Source: Boswellia sacra
Lineage: Eukaryota > Streptophyta > Magnoliopsida > Sapindales > Burseraceae
Assembly: GCA_013180625.2 (NCBI GenBank)
Contig: SNVD02006911.1
Coordinates: 124,001 to 188,000, forward strand
DNA: 64,000 bases
Direction: 5' to 3'
This document shows positions 39,114 to 50,415 of this stretch, piece after piece. Position 1 is the first letter of the stretch, and each line of letters begins with the position of its first letter. The translations under genes were made by a program, and so were the position numbers. The notes beneath the pieces were generated by a model, which was not told where the DNA came from, ran no database searches, and saw only the letters and a program-made list of their open reading frames with translations.

Positions 39114-40661
39114 TTGGTAGATTTTGTCAAAATTCCTTTGGATAAAGCTGGAGGAATGATCAATCTCATTGATATCTATTGTCTCTTCAACCATGCTAGG
39201 GGCACAGGTTTTATTATCCCTATTCTCCTTGTTTCCCTCTCTCTCTTCAATACTCACCTTTAGAAAAGTGATTTTGTTGGAGAATTTTTGCTTGCATAGG
39301 AAGAAAATTCTCTGTTTTTTATTTTCCTTTTTAACTAATAATATTCTTCTTTTTCACAGCATTGATCTCACCACAGGATTTTTTGCAAGAATGTTCTCTT
39401 CGGGAAGTTTGATGTGTATGTCTGAGATTTTCTTCGCTTATATATTTGGCAGAATGACCTTCTATTGCTAGTGACCTTTTATAGTGGAATTCATCTAAAA
39501 AATTTTGTTCATTTTCTTATATAATGATGCTTACTTGTTTTATTACTTTGTTCAATAATCTAGTAATGCTTCGGAAGTTTGATAGTGGAGTCATGGTCAT
39601 CCAGAACAAAGCCCACAGTAATGAGGAGGTGATCTCTTTCATCTTTAAGCTGTTTTATATTGTTGAATTTCTTTTCTTTTTTTTTAAAGTATTTTTCTTC
39701 TGCTTTGTTCATTTGACTTGCATGATAAGCACTAACCTGGTGCTGTCAACTACAGGTTTTTGCTAGACTTAAAACCCTTGTGACGAAGCCTGAGGCCCTT
39801 AGAGTAGGAATAAGTGCCAGCGATGCTGCAATGACAATAGGGATTGCTCCTGCCATGGCCAAGGAGCATCTTCTAACTGCTGAGAGCAAAGGTATGGTAC
39901 TTTGCAGCTTTATTAGAATATTTCAGATCTTTTGGATCTAATATCCAATTGGAAATCTTTTGCAGGCCTTCTGTGTAGAGATGTCACTCCAGATGGCTTC
40001 CGCTTTTATATCAATCTGTTTCTTAAAATCATTCCGGATGATTTATACTTGTAAGTGGAAAGTTTCTTATTGGTTTTTATGAACAAATATTCTCTGCTTA
40101 CCTTTCTAGGCCTTTGACTTGTGGTAACTTTATTTGTGACCTCACTTCCTCGTGTCAACTTTCAAGTGTATGATCAAGTAAAGATATTGAGCCTCAGAAT
40201 GGGCCTCGTCTCTTTTCGGTTTGTAAGAGAGAAGGCACTAAAGATATAGCTTCTAGAGCCTATGTGGCGTACCATGTACAAACTTAATTATCTTTTGTAG
40301 CTAATTCAGTACAATTCTAGCAATCATCTTTGCAGTTCCAAATGAGTTTATTTGCCTTAGACTTTTATTTTTATTTTTTTATTTGGTGGGGCTGGCTTTG
40401 TATGATCATCACCATTTTGATGCAATTTATTTTTCATTCTGATATTGTTAAAGATATTAATGTTCATGGTGATAGTGGTCAGATTCTTTTGACCTTCATT
40501 TGTCATTTAAATTGTCTTGAGCATTTTCTTTTTCATTTCTTTTTGTAATTTTTTTTTCCTCTATTGTATTTATAATGTGCAATTGTATGTTGTTTTTGTA
40601 TAGAGTGAAAGACTATTCGATCTATAGAACACGGGTCAAATCTACCTCCGTTTCTGGGTAA
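39114..40661 (+). pseudogene. VPS36: Captured 3' part of VPS36 (ESCRT-II subunit), six exons with introns
   Basis: Six exon-like blocks match the C-terminal winged-helix half of plant VPS36, which with VPS22 and VPS25 forms ESCRT-II for sorting ubiquitinated membrane proteins at endosomes. They are 39114-39207 ([20 protein letters not shown]), 39360-39415 (LISPQDFLQECSLRE), 39564-39628 ([20 protein letters not shown]), 39756-39891 ([20 protein letters not shown]), 39966-40050 ([19 protein letters not shown]) and 40604-40661 (VKDYSIYRTRVKSTSVSG, stop). Introns keep GT and AG ends, so capture was at DNA level. Exon 2 has a small deletion at the Trp-Glu-Lys position that shifts the frame. The N-terminal half, including the GLUE domain, is absent, so this is not the functional gene. 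Confidence 0.92.
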
Positions 40662-41330
40662 GAGTGCTTTTGCCATGTTTTATTGCTTTCATGCTGCTAA
40701 ACAATATAACACAGCTTGAATTTTGGTTCAATTTAGTTGATGTTGAGAGGCAATTTGATTAAAGCATTTGTTTATTTATCAAGCTTTTTCTTACTCTTCC
40801 TTCTTCAATATCCAATTCTTTTAGGTTGGGATGGGTGCATGGGCTCAAGATTCTAGATTTATGTACTGAACAGATTGCCATGCTTGACGTGAATGATGTA
40901 GGATTTCCTGAACAAGTGTACTTTTGAGGCTGATGTTGCTGTTTTGGGTCATCTTTGTGATTGCAAATTCCATTTACATACAATAAAACCAAAATAGAGG
41001 AAATGGTGAAGAGCGACATCACAAAATTTATTTGTATAACTTATGGTGAAGAGCAAATAAACTTGGTACTCTTATATTGTATGTGAATGTATAAATTATT
41101 AATTTATGTGTTTGTGATAATATACTCTTATGTTGTACTCTTATTTTTTTATTGGAATATCATTTTATTGGTTTATGTTTTCATATAATGAATTATTTGA
41201 ATTAGTTAGAAAAAAATAGATTGAAAAAATGGTTACAGGCCCGGATTTTATATAAATTGCAAAAGGGGTTCTGGGAGTTGAGCATTTTTTTACTGCGGGC
41301 CTAATGACCGCGGTTAATGACCTGGAATAA
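40662..41330 (+). other. Probable captured 3' flank of VPS36 and CACTA interior
   Basis: About 340 bp after the VPS36 stop read like a 3' untranslated region (no frame, aataaaacc near 40981). The remainder leads into the CACTA right subterminal repeats. No other gene is seen. Confidence 0.4.
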
Positions 41331-41650
41331 TAACAAACACTTTTTACGGCGGGCACACATCTGCGGTAAAAGATGGACCACACTTTTTTATAATCATTTA
41401 CGGCGGGCTGGTAAGCCCGAAGTAGACTTTTTATGGCAGGCTAAGTGCCCGCGGTAAATAATTTTCCACCACACCACGAACTTTAACGGCGGGCTTATTG
41501 CCCGCGGTAAAAGGTCTTTTACTGCGGGCCAAAACCGCGGTAAAAAGTAAAATGAGTTTTTACGGCGCCATTTTATACGGCGGGTTTTAACCGCCGTATG
41601 CCCGCCATAGAAGGCCTTTTACCGCGGTTTCGGCCCGCGGTAAAAGACCC
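41285..41650. repeat. Right subterminal repeat array of the CACTA element
   Basis: Roughly a dozen alternating words of the form tttacggcgggc, gcccgcggtaaa and ccgcggtaaaa occur in 370 bp, in both orientations. The array is far more GC-rich than its surroundings and is the counterpart of 36451-36560. Confidence 0.85.
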
Positions 41651-44097
41651 ATTTTCTTGTAGTGCCTCAATTCTCCTTTCATTTGCGCAGGCTATTGCAT
41701 GGACACAAGGTATTCCTGAAATCTGAAATAAACCACAAGAGCAAAATCTAGCATCTAGTCTGACAATGTAAGCTCTTCCTTTACACACAACTTCAAACTC
41801 CAAAGCTCCACACCAATACACCTCCATGATTCTACTGAACTTACCTCTATCACTAATTATTTCCCTAATCCTAGGCCCAATAACTGAATGCCATCCTAGG
41901 CATTCTTTATACCTGGTATTGGAAAAAAAAACAAAAATTAGTTGTTAATGATAAGGAAAGCAAAGTAGTTTACATTTCAACAATCAAAATGCACTTTTAT
42001 GCCTAATAGAAAGTGAACAGAAATGGGAAGAAATAAACATACAGAAATAGGAAATGAAGAGCAGTTAACTTACTTTCTTTGCATCCTCTTCATAATCTTT
42101 CTTCTTATGTCCTCTACCATTGTCAAATATGTTTGACCTCGATGCCTATTGATCCAAGAGTTGAAGGATTCAGTGATGTTATTGGTGACATGGTCCACTT
42201 TGACTCTTTCATCAAATGCATATCTACTCCAACTATTGATAGGAATATTTGACAGGTACTCAAATGCCTTGTAATCCACAGATTTGATCTCCTCCATGGC
42301 AGTGTGGAAGTCATTAATATTACTAGCTTTGCATGCTCTCCAGAACAGCAACTGAAGACCTGGCTCACAATGTCCTTTTTTGAAATTATCAAACAAATGC
42401 TTTGCACAGTACCTATGAGATGCATATGGCCACTTTAAATTTAAAGAATTAAGGATTCCCTTCTGCTTATCACTTATAAAAGTCATAGGCATCCCAGGTG
42501 CATCAACCCCTCCTAAATGCTCACCTAGATGTTCAAGGAACCAATTCCAAGTTGAGCTGCATTCCACTTCACAAATTCCTAATGCTAAGGGGTACATAAC
42601 ATTGTTAGCATCAATCCCTACAGCAGTCAAAAGCACTCCTCCCATTGGCCCCTTGAGATGACATCCATCTATACCTATAAATGGTCTACAACCTCCATTA
42701 AAACCAATCCTTTAAACTGGAAAACTAATGAAAAAGCCCTGAAATTTTGGAGATGCAGAAATTGACTCACAATCTGCCTTTACAAAGACAGTTGAACCAG
42801 GATTTGTTAGTCTTACTACATTGGCATACTTATGCAGTAGGTTAAGGGCTTTTTGGTGATCTTCTCCTATCACTTGAAGAGCTTTCATCTTTGCCCTATA
42901 TAATTTCTGTTTTGAAGGTTCCAACCCAAACCATCTCTTAATATCCTTCTCTAACCACTCAATTTCTACATTTGGATTATCCTTGACGATGTCTTTATAT
43001 TGTTTGGCTATCCATATATATGTGCATTCTGGAGTATTAGGCTGTTTTTCACACCTATAATCAGGACAAAAGCTCTTAATTTTGAAAGTTACTAAGTCTT
43101 AGGTTAAGGAGGCATGAATCCTCCATGGACAGCCAGCAGCTGTACACCTACATGTAACTCTCTGTCTCTCATTTTTCACTCTTTTCAGTACTATTCCACT
43201 CCTCATAGAATACTCTCTTAAGGCTTCTCTAAAATGGTGAATATTCTCAAAAGTCTGCCCTACCCTAAAGACTACATTTCCATCTGCAGTTGGCCTAAAT
43301 AAATGTTGCCTTTGAACTCTAGCCATTCTAGCACTTCCAACCTCTTCTCTGAACTGCTCATAATTTTATGGAAATGCTCACCATCATTCTGATAATGAGA
43401 GCTGTCATGTGATGACACCTCTTCACCACTTCCACTATCACTGCTCTCCCTCTCATTACTATGACATTTGACAAATTCTGTATCAAATTCAGGCCTGTAG
43501 TCTACATCTGAGTCATACTCACTATGGCTGACAGAATGACCACCAGAATGACCACCAGAATGACCAATAGACTCTACCTCATCTTCTTCTCTATGTGACA
43601 ACTCAGGTTCAACTCCTACATTTTCAACATCTTGGGACAACTCAGGTTGAGGTCCACTAGTGTTAGTAGGATCATTTTCACCTTCATCACTCTCCCCAAC
43701 ATCATTTTCCCACTCATAATCTTTTTCAGGCATCTCACATGCTAAAGGTTCAGTGTCTAATGGTGTAACCTCAACTAACACAGTTACTTCGAAAAGCTTA
43801 TTTTTCTGGTACTCTCTCAATACTTCTAGAAATTTGGCATCAGTGTCAATGTCTATCCTATCCCCATTCCAAGGTAAGTCAACACTAAATTTAACATCTC
43901 TATGATCATATACCCCTAGATGGCAAACCGTATTAGCTGCATTAAACAATCCTATCCTACTGACTCTATCATAGTCAATAAGCCCAATAGGATACTTAGA
44001 CTCTAAATGTCTTAATGTTAAATAAATAGGATCCATCCTATCCTACTGCCATATGCATTCATAGATACGCAAGTGTATAAGAAGAAAGTTGAAACAA

Positions 44098-44100
<3 letters not shown>

Positions 44101-44128
<28 letters not shown>
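44101..44128. repeat. (GA)14 microsatellite in MULE-1
   Basis: Uninterrupted GA repeat just upstream of the transposase start codon (on the minus strand it is a CT tract in the leader). Confidence 0.95.
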
Positions 44129-44131
<3 letters not shown>

Positions 44132-44925
44132 ATTAGAAGTTAAGTATTAAAAACAAAATATGTATGTATGCATGCAAGATATACAATATAACAGCATGCA
44201 TGCAAGATATACAATATAGCAGCATGCATGCAAGATAAACATTAAACACAGTTTATTCCAACACGTTATGTAATCTATCATCAATTTCTTCCATTAATTT
44301 TAAAAACCCCTAACACTTGAAAATTGAACGACCAGTTCAGAGGCTACAAACTGACCTTAAAAACTGACAAATCAAAACACATTCAACGCATGCATGTCAT
44401 TATCACATATTATGATATGAATTACCGACTTCTATTACCAAACACAAAAAACCCTAAATTTGTCACCATTTTAGGGTTTCAACAGAATGATTTCGACACA
44501 AACACTGGAATAATAGTAATATCTAACAATAGCACACTAAAAAACGCTTGAAATATGTAGAATGACAAAAAAAAAACCATCAGCTATAGAGTTCAGAAGT
44601 TTCGTATGTTTGCAACGTTTCACAACCAATACAAACAAACAGACACTTCTGAAACTTACAAGAACACTTACTGAATCACTAATCCAAGTGCTGCACGAAC
44701 TTCCTCCAGTTGAAAATGGTTATGGGTTGGCTTTCGGTCGAGCAGAAGACAGCGACAATATTGTCAACGATCGAAGTGGGGACGAAGTGGGGACAGGGAC
44801 AATCGAAGAAAGCTAAAAAAATAACAAGGTGGGGTTGTTTTAATATTTTAATCGATACTTTATATATTGTTGACCAAATCTAAAATGACTCTTTTAGCCC
44901 TATTCATTCCATTTATTTACATATA
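44129..44925. other. 5' flank of the MULE-1 transposase
   Basis: Between the transposase ATG and the right terminal repeat. It includes three copies of a gcatgcatgcaagataaac-like unit near 44170-44240. It probably holds the transposase promoter and leader; frames on the plus strand here have no recognisable domain. Confidence 0.5.
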
Positions 44926-45057
44926 CTTAACGGCAAAACTGACGGAAGGGGTGTCCATGATGAATTTTAAAAAAGGCAGGGGTATGATGAAAAGTGACAA
45001 ACAGTGTTTTTGGACGAAATTAAACCAAAACCTAAGGGGGGTCCGTGTGATTAACCC
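44926..45057 (-). repeat. Right terminal inverted repeat of MULE-1
   Basis: Inverted counterpart of 33802-33937, ending ttaaccc directly against the target duplication at 45058-45067. Confidence 0.93.
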
Positions 45058-45067
45058 AATTAAGATT

Positions 45068-46022
45068 ATGTAAGATAAAGAATATATAGCCATATGTGTC
45101 CTTTTTAGTCATTTTATTTAGGATAAACTTGTCAACAGAATTTTTTTTTTAAATTCCTAATTAAAAGTAGGGTTGAATAGAACGACCCTATGATTAAATC
45201 GAATTAAATTTAATATAGATCATTAGTTTCGAATCGAGAAACTCCTCTAAGCTAAATATTATAAATTTCCACAAGCATGTTTCTAAGGAGATGATACTTC
45301 AAGAATTAACAAATGTTTAGTTCTTAATTAGAAAGTAGATTTTGATGGCGTGTAGACAGATTAGTGATACTAAAGAACCCTAACCATGACAATTAGAAAT
45401 ATCGATTCTAATATCTCATATTTCAATGAAAATAATTTTTCATCGTGTAGTAAAGAACAATGATTAATTTTAACCATAAGAAGTTGAATAATCAATAATT
45501 TATGCTAATATTATTGTTTCAAAAATCATGATTAAAATGTTTTAAGATTCACTTAAAAGGGCATTTTATTATGGTTACAAATAACCAAGTTTGAAAATAT
45601 TACAAAAATGCATTTCAACTTCCATGTAAAACAAATTGCAAACACAATTAGATATCATTAAATAAAAAATAGTAATGCTAGACTTACAACCTTTATACAA
45701 CCTAATTTTATAATATGATGTGGTAGTCTATATAACAAAATCTTTTTGGAGATGTAACATTCCATCATTTCTTTTTGTTTTTTCCTCCACTAAATTTTTG
45801 CTATGTAAACTACTATATCAGGTTGTAGAATTTGAATTGTATAAAAGTTGTAAGTCTAACACTACTAAAAAAACCATCTATCAAAGATTACACATTAGCC
45901 ATGAGAGTCATGCAAGATGAAAATAAACAAAATAAAATAAATAGCAAAAACATGACAACGAAAAGGAAGATTAAAATTATATTTCAACAATAAAAGCTGA
46001 GAGGTAAGGTTTTGGAAAGGAA
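45068..46022. other. Spacer between the two MULE nests
   Basis: AT-rich DNA with no gene; it contains the MITE at about 45670-45864. Confidence 0.5.
45670..45864. mobile_element. MITE related to the one at 21624-21813
   Basis: The left end tagtaatgctagacttacaa and, inverted, the right end tagtgttagacttacaacttt form terminal repeats shared with the 21.6-kb element. A target duplication is not clean here. Confidence 0.65.
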
Positions 46023-46149
46023 AACGATAATGAGATAATCCCAACTTGGCCCCTAAGGTTATATGACAAATATCGATCATTCCTCACGTTTCTGAAACCT
46101 ATGATTTGCCCCTTGGGGTTTCCAGGCAGACGTTAAAGTTAACAGTTAA

Positions 46150-47239
46150 AGGGTAAAATGGTAATGTTGCTCGTTAACTTTGGCACATAAGTGTCAATAT
46201 AATTATGATTAAATTTTAAGTTAAATAATTTTGGTATAAATATAAATTGAATATTAACAATAATTTAATTAACTAATGTAATTAATTAAAATTCTTTTAC
46301 AATCCAAACATAATCACCACTCACAACCCCCCTCGTAGAGCACAACTCCATCATCGCAGCACAGCTTCACGCAACACCACTTGCATTATGAACCACCACC
46401 ATCTACAAAAAACTTACTCAAATTTCATCAAACAACCCAATTACATAAACACTTCACTGCATTATATCAAAACCAACCAGAGTTGCACCAACAAATTCCC
46501 ATAAGTATAGGTATTCATAGACAATGCACCACCAAGGGGTTCATCTAGAATCGAAAAAAATAATGCCAAACTCAGAATTTTTTTTAAAAAAAAAATAGAA
46601 GATCCCATCTCTCTCTCGTAAAACCAATGAAGGAAAAAAATCACCTGAAGATCACCCACAAATCAATCTCACTACGAGCAAATCCATAATCAATTAATTA
46701 GTTGCACGACACTGCCGGAGCAACCCAATAACAACGACCACTAGCAAAATCATCACGACCACCTTTCAACACCGCTTGTAACCGGTGCCATCGCCCATAA
46801 TCCAGCGGCAAGATCCACCACCGCCACACCAATAATCATTCAAACCATTTCTTTTTAAAAAGAGTTAAAGAGTGGACCCAAAAGCTCCATTTCAGTTTCT
46901 GCTCTTCTCACCAAGAAAGCTCTTCAGGAAAAAGAGAACCCAAAACCCATTTTCTATTTCAAGTCTTTGTTGTTTTTGAACCGTTAACCAAGCCCTTGAT
47001 GCCATTGTTTCTCGACCTGAACCTAGGAAAATCCATAAAGCTACACAATATTCCTTACTGCGATAAGCGTGCCTGTCCCTTCCTCTACATCGCCGCCTGT
47101 GAGCAAGAGTGCGGCAGCGGCAAGAGGCCACAAAAGTTGAACAAAATAGAGGAAGAAAAGAAGGAGAGGATGAGGCAGAGAGGGTGGCGTCGATAGTGGA
47201 GAGGGAGAGGAGAAATAGAAGGAGAGGATAGAGTGTCTT
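46150..47239. other. Internal sequence of MULE-3, possibly captured
   Basis: Less AT-rich than its surroundings, with CAC/CAA-rich (46310-46500) and ACCAC/CGCC-rich (46690-46840) stretches and frames of 60-120 codons on both strands, none with a recognisable domain. Non-autonomous MULEs often carry host gene pieces, so the idea is plausible but untested. Confidence 0.35.
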
Positions 47240-47247
47240 GGGCATGA

Positions 47248-48499
47248 TAGGGGTGCACAAAATAATCCGACCCGATCCGACCCGATCAGGTTTTATCGGG
47301 TTGTGCTTGGGTCTTCAAATAGAAAAACCCAAAATCGGGTTAAAATTATCGGGTTTCATGGGGATCGGGTTAAGTTCGGATTTCTTTTATATAACCCGAC
47401 AAAACCCGACCCGATTATTGTGTTTTAAAAAATTAAAAACAAGCCACGTCTCACTTGGTAATTAGTTGAATACATTATGTTTATTATACACTTGACACAC
47501 CGAATACCTTATATAAAAACGTTTCAAAAGTTCAAAACCCTAAATTCTAATTGAAACTTGAAGCCTAGCCGTCTCTCTACTCTCACCTCCAAGGCCTCCA
47601 CTCTACATTTCCATCTCTTATGCCAAAACTATCACCGTCTCTCACCTCCAAGTCCTCCAGTCCACTGTCTTCTGTTAAGATCGTTGTCGTGTTTCGCCTC
47701 CTGCCTCTCCACTCCAACGTCCTCCATCAAAATCGTCTCTCTCACCTCTAGGCCTCCAATCCATGTCTCAACTGTCCCTTCTCCTCTGTCCTGGCTGCCT
47801 ACACTCTCCTCTGTCGCAGGTGGCATCCAACGTCTTATGTTGAGAATTGAGAAGATCTATAAATGCATATTATTTATGGTTTTTTCCTCTGATTTTCTGG
47901 TAGGTTGTCATTGATTTCTTTGTTAATTAAAGTTTGTTGCTTCTAGAAAGTGATGGCGAGTCGAGTGTATTTTGTGAAAGTTGAGGTTTTCTTTTTCTTG
48001 TTAGTGAAAGTTTGAGAGAAATGGTGAAGGTCAAGAAACCTACGGGCGACGATGTTGTTTGAAATTATGGTTTTTTTTTTTTTTTTGCTTTTAATTGTTA
48101 TATTGCTTTTGTTTCGGATCCATCTTTACTTTAAGCATATTTTCATTATTTTAATAGATATCTAAACAAAATAATAACAATAATGTATGATTTATGGTTC
48201 TAGTTCATGGAATAATTTGACTGCATGAACTAGATGTGGCATATGGATGAATGATGGATGGTAACCATTTTACACGGTGTGCTATTTTTATTTTTTATAA
48301 ATAGATTTATAAATTGAGATTAAATCAGTAGTTAACCTGATTAACCCGATGAACCAGATCTGATCCGAGGGTGACGGGTTGTCAACGGGTTATGCTAGCA
48401 AAAAACCCGATCTCGGAGCAAAAAATACAAACTCGATGAAGTGTCGGGTTGAATTGGATATATCAAAACCCGACTCGACCCAACCCGTGAACACTCCTA
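47248..48499. mobile_element. hAT-like non-autonomous element in MULE-3, 1,252 bp
   Basis: Ends are taggggtgcacaaaat and, inverted, taggagtgttcacgggttg. The flanking 8-mers are gggcatga (47240-47247) and ggacatga (48500-48507), 7/8 identical. Subterminal regions carry many acccgacccg and cgggtt words. The middle is CT-rich (47560-47800) with a plus-strand frame but no transposase. An 8-bp duplication and this end sequence fit the hAT superfamily. Confidence 0.82.
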
Positions 48500-48514
48500 G
48501 GACATGAAGAAGAG

Positions 48515-48518
<4 letters not shown>

Positions 48519-48547
<29 letters not shown>
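48519..48547. repeat. (GA)n microsatellite
   Basis: About 14 GA units directly beside the hAT-like element. Confidence 0.9.
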
Positions 48548-48550
<3 letters not shown>

Positions 48551-48802
48551 ACAAGACTGTGAAAGAAGTGGAGTGAGGGCCTTTTTAATTTATTCATTTT
48601 TTTAATCAATTTTTTATTTGGTCAAATCACACAAGGAAAGGGTATTATGGTCTTTTTATCAACTATCATTGACAGCCTTGTATCAGAAATCACTTTTCTG
48701 TTAACTTTCATGTCCGCCTGAAAACCCCAGAATGCAAATCGTAGGCTTAAAAACCGCAGGATGATCACTATTTTAACCAAATGCTGAGGGCAAATAGTTA
48801 TT

Positions 48803-48942
48803 GGGATAATATCATTAATCTTCGCTAAACTTTGTCCTAATATCATGCGAAAAGCCTCCTATGTGTCTATATTAGCGCGATACCAAACCTTTATATTTTC
48901 GTATCAGTCAACCCCAACTACGATTTCCATTTGTTTTCAAAT
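48803..48942 (+). repeat. Left terminal inverted repeat of MULE-2
   Basis: Starts gggataatatcattaatct and matches the inverse of 54779-54919 to the gttttcaaat word. Confidence 0.92.
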
Positions 48943-50409
48943 AGACGGAGCAGGGTATTTACGTAAAATTACATGGACTAAATGATATTATATTGAATTA
49001 ACTTATGTTGAATGGGTAAAACAGTAAATGAACTTATTATCCCAATATAAAAACCCTTCCCAAGTGACATGAGGGGCCATGTGCCCTAAAAGTTAAAAAA
49101 AGAAAAAAGAAGATAAAAACAAAACCCATTCCTATACAGTTGGTGGGGAAGACGGCCTGCATGCCTTCGACTTTTTTGCGTGAAAGAGGCACTGTTCAAG
49201 GGAGGGGGAGGAACATGAAGTTGCCTAAACTATGCCCTAAGCTTGTTCTTTAGGTTGCTGGAAGGGAATCGTAGAAGGTTGCTCGTTACTCTCCATCAAG
49301 TGTCTTGGTCCTACACGACTAGGATTGGTTACGCAGTTGGTCTTTATTTTTTCTTTTTTTGTTCTGAAGTCATTGATATTTGCATGCATGTGTGCGTGTC
49401 TGATGATGTATTTTAAGAAGGTGGAATTTTTTTCTAAAATTAAAATAACCCTAACTGTTGAAAGTGTACTTTTTGGGGTTTTGCATTTCTGAGTTCAGTG
49501 GTTGGTTTCAAATGTTTAATGTAATGTGTTATTGATGTGTGCATGTCTGTTGCTTGTGGATGATCGTGTAATGCAATAAAGTTGTCATCTTTTCTTAACA
49601 AGGTTGACTATTAAGCTGCTTATGTTTTGGGATTTGTTTGATCCTTGCAACAAACATGGATGGTTGTTTACCAATGGTTTGTGCTTAGATTAATGCCTAT
49701 TTCAATATATATTAGTTCATTTTGAACTTAATCGGAAAATATCAATTTTATTAAAAAATGAAACATATTGTTACTATAGATGGCAATATCGTTGTTCGTA
49801 TTGGTTAAAACTTGTAAGGATGAATACCTATGGATGATTCTTCCAATAATCAAAGATTGCATGTGTAATGGTATGCTTGATCTTGAACTAAAACGCAAAA
49901 AAAAAAAAAAAAACATGAGAAGTTGACTGATTTGCTTTCTTTAGCATTCCAGTGTGTTAAAAGACAATAAACATTTGTTAATGACGAACATAGGTACTAT
50001 TATTATTTGATATTTTATCTTTATGTTGTGTTAGTGTTATTTGTAATTGCTATGTAATCTTATTATTAATCAATTTAAAAAATTTGTATTTTTATAAAAT
50101 TTATTAAATGTATCGAAAATAATTTAATTTAACACAATTTATTTTTTAAATTAATAATTTTAAAAAATCAAATGATATGGATGAAAGAACAGTTGTTAAT
50201 CATTTTTCAGAATCTGTGTCTTATTTTATTAGAAAGTAAGAATAGTTTTTATCCCACATAGTGCTATCAACAATAATTGTTTTGGGCTTTTACTATTGTT
50301 ATGTTAAAAGATAGTAAATATTTGTTAATGATTAATATGTGTACTATTATTATTTGCTATTTCATCTTTCTATTGTTTGTAACTACTTTTTTTTTTGGCA
50401 TTATTTGCA
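48943..50409. other. 5' region of the MULE-2 transposase
   Basis: A purine-rich leader-like stretch (49140-49300) is followed by T-rich DNA that ends in a splice acceptor (attatttgcag) at 50409. This looks like a first non-coding exon and a long leader intron. No coding sequence is recognised. Confidence 0.5.
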
Positions 50410-50415
50410 GTGGAA

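Larger units (their letters stand above)
36438..41664. mobile_element. Non-autonomous CACTA element with captured VPS36 fragment, 5,227 bp
   Basis: The left end is CACTACTAGAAAA and the right end, inverted, is CACTACAAGAAAA, with the 3-bp duplication CCT at 36435-36437 and 41665-41667, which is diagnostic of CACTA (En/Spm-type) elements. Subterminal regions are packed with TTTACGGCGGGC and GCGGTAAA words on both strands. No CACTA transposase (TNPD/TNPA) frame is present. The interior instead holds a leader-like CT-rich region (36600-37250), an unidentified minus-strand exon (37630-37739) and the last six exons of VPS36 (39114-40661). It lies inside the SWIM-knuckle coding region of the MULE-1 transposase. 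Confidence 0.95.
35460..44036 (-). pseudogene. mudrA-like MULE transposase gene of MULE-1, interrupted and broken
   Basis: Read on minus. An N-terminal region (44036-43272, start MDPIYLTLRHLESKYP) ends in an acidic Ser/Glu/Asp-rich stretch. After a frame change comes the Mutator DNA-binding domain (43326-43099: FRPTADGNVVFRVGQTFENI, CRCTAAGCPWRIHASL). In the same frame, past stops near 43098 and 42711, is the MULE catalytic core with first Asp in IGIDGCHLKGP, second Asp in FISDKQKG and the CAKH motif. A GT-AG intron runs from about 42075 to 41915. The next exon has a SWIM finger (CSCGLFQISGIPCVHAIAC) and is cut by the CACTA element after ANERRIE. Beyond it VNQFVDKK continues in frame to a CCHC knuckle (CSNCGGYNHNRRSC) and a Gln/Ser/Pro-rich tail. 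I did not assign the third catalytic acid. Confidence 0.93.
33802..45057. mobile_element. MULE-1: two-gene Mutator-like transposon, 11,256 bp
   Basis: Long terminal inverted repeats (33802-33937 and 44926-45057, starting gggctaatcacacagacccc and gggttaatcacacggacccc) and an exact 10-bp target duplication define the element. It carries a GRF-zinc-finger gene on plus at the left and a mudrA-like transposase gene on minus from the right, pointing toward each other as mudrA and mudrB do in maize MuDR. The transposase is interrupted by a CACTA element at 36438-41664; without it the element would be about 6.03 kb. Two in-frame stops and a frame change in the transposase show that it is no longer autonomous. 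The preserved duplication and similar ends suggest moderate age. Confidence 0.95.

Noticed and set aside
39169..40548. Plus-strand frames of 72-100 codons in the CACTA interior
   Set aside because: They read through VPS36 introns in wrong frames and are rich in Phe and Leu from T-rich intron DNA.
46892..47260. 122-codon minus-strand frame with a hydrophobic start in MULE-3
   Set aside because: It overlaps a plus-strand frame, crosses the hAT-element edge and shows no family motif; not supported as a gene.
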